From assembly GCA_017938565.1 (NCBI GenBank), contig JAGBBI010000155.1, positions 1 through 6,211 of the forward strand: a stretch of 6,211 nt of DNA. Direction: 5' to 3'. Under the pieces are notes generated by a model that saw only the letters and a program-made list of their open reading frames with translations, searched no databases and had not been told where the DNA came from. Position 1 is the stretch's first letter. Every line of letters begins with the position of its first letter. Position numbers and translations under genes: made by a program. Shown here piece after piece: positions 5,318 through 6,211 of the stretch. This DNA comes from Clostridia bacterium (GTDB taxonomy: Bacteria > Bacillota_A > Clostridia > Christensenellales > UBA1242).

Positions 5318-6211
5318 GATGTAGACATTTAGCGATTGAAATAACACGAAAATGTAATAAGAATTGTGTTCACTGTATGAGAGGTGAAGCACAAAACTTA
5401 TCTATTACACCATTGATTATTGATAAGATTTTTGAAAATATAGAAGATTGTGAAATGATTTCTTTAATGGGTGGAGAAACTTTATTAGAAATCCAGCGTA
5501 TTGATTATTTAGTCGATAAGATTATCAATAACTGGAATACTTATCATATACAACTCACTACAAATGGAACTATTAGAGATGCGGCTATCATTGATGTTTT
5601 GAAAAAGTTTTGTGAAAGTGGGGTTAATAAAGAAGCATTGTTGATTGTTTCTAACGATAAATTTCATAATCAAAATGATTCTAAGGAAACTTACAATTTC
5701 TATAATGAGCTTTTAGGAAATTACGGTAGAATAACATTAAAGTGTAAAGACGATTTAGATAATATCAAATATACTGGAAGGGCAGTAAAATATATTGACG
5801 AACATCCAGAAACAAGTGAGAATTACCTTGTTGCGATTCCATTCTTACAAAAACACCGTATCAAAGTTGTTGACGATTTTATTTATTGTTCTTTATATGT
5901 TTGTGCAAACGGAAATGTTTATTTAGATGAAGAAATATCTTTTGAGTTATTAGATTCGCTTTCTTTTGGAAACATTTCTAATAAAACCTTGGCTGATATG
6001 ATTAAAGAAAATAATGATGAATGCTTGCTAACTTGTTGTGATTATGAAAATTTAATGCATATTCAACAGAGAAAGATAAGATATAATGATATAGTAACTT
6101 CTATGGTTGAACCAACTGCCCATATAAAAATAGCTGATTTGATTTTCAATAAAATCTACGAGCTTAGAAAAGAAGCGAAAGAAAGATTTCCATTTCTTAC
6201 GCCTCAGGAGA
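5314..6211 (+). CDS. Radical SAM enzyme with SPASM/twitch-like C-terminus, 3' partial
   Basis: The frame opens at ATG 5314, overlapping the previous TGA, with AAGGGGTG at 5299-5306 as ribosome binding site, and stays open for 299 codons to the window edge. Residues 14-21 (CNKNCVHC) form the CX3CX2C motif that binds the 4Fe-4S cluster and S-adenosylmethionine. GGET at 53-56 is the GGE SAM-binding motif, and LTTNG at 81-85 fits a later barrel strand. The C-terminal part has Cys192 and Cys197, an ANGNVY turn (198-203), an SFGNI segment (217-221), then Cys237, Cys241 and Cys242. This resembles a reduced SPASM or twitch domain that would hold a second cluster, but the spacing is not canonical. SPASM enzymes usually modify peptides or proteins. 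The substrate here is unknown. The gene is more AT-rich than the capsid genes, which may mark recent acquisition. Confidence 0.88.
   Translation, partial: MRCRHLAIEITRKCNKNCVHCMRGEAQNLSITPLIIDKIFENIEDCEMISLMGGETLLEIQRIDYLVDKIINNWNTYHIQLTTNGTIRDAAIIDVLKKFCESGVNKEALLIVSNDKFHNQNDSKETYNFYNELLGNYGRITLKCKDDLDNIKYTGRAVKYIDEHPETSENYLVAIPFLQKHRIKVVDDFIYCSLYVCANGNVYLDEEISFELLDSLSFGNISNKTLADMIKENNDECLLTCCDYENLMHIQQRKIRYNDIVTSMVEPTAHIKIADLIFNKIYELRKEAKERFPFLTPQE

Noticed and set aside
1..6211. Alternative genetic code, since no main gene ends in TAG
   Set aside because: TAG is the rarest stop in such genomes, only about nine stops are in view, and no in-frame TAG interrupts any recognised protein.
1..6211. 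CRISPR array, tRNA, attachment site or insertion sequence
   Set aside because: No regularly spaced repeats, cloverleaf-like sequence, transposase frame or terminal inverted repeats were seen.

Overview
The window looks like part of a tailed bacteriophage or prophage of a low-GC, Gram-positive (probably clostridial, gut-type) host. The basis is strong AAGGAGG-type ribosome binding sites, AT-rich intergenic DNA, all genes on one strand, and a scaffold protein followed by a major capsid protein and a tail-tube-like protein. The host assignment is inference; no integrase, terminase, portal or tRNA gene is visible here.

Layout. Positions 3-464 hold the end of a gene for a winged-helix-like protein with a C-terminal four-cysteine zinc ribbon. 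A strong terminator hairpin follows, then a 60-residue Cro/XRE-type protein (621-803). Positions 804-1117 carry no gene but contain several inverted repeats and a 23-bp-period tandem repeat just before the scaffold gene (1118-1684). The major capsid gene (1768-2601) and a tail-tube-like structural gene (2712-3464) follow. Hairpins separate nearly all of these genes, so the highly expressed structural genes look like separate cistrons. From 3640 onward the packing changes to a tight, apparently polycistronic run: a second XRE-type protein with a lysine-rich tail, a 156-residue protein of unknown function, a 61-residue protein, a 159-residue protein that may be a virion or neck/tail protein, a 69-residue helical protein, and a radical SAM enzyme. 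The radical SAM frame runs off the right end of the window and has no stop in view.

The capsid and tail genes are GC-richer and look codon-optimised, while the radical SAM gene is clearly more AT-rich. The most notable feature is this radical SAM gene: it has a clear CX3CX2C cluster, a GGE motif and a cysteine-bearing SPASM/twitch-like C-terminal part. It is joined by an ATGA stop/start overlap to a small protein gene inside a phage late region. Together they may form an accessory modification module, but the substrate cannot be read from this sequence.
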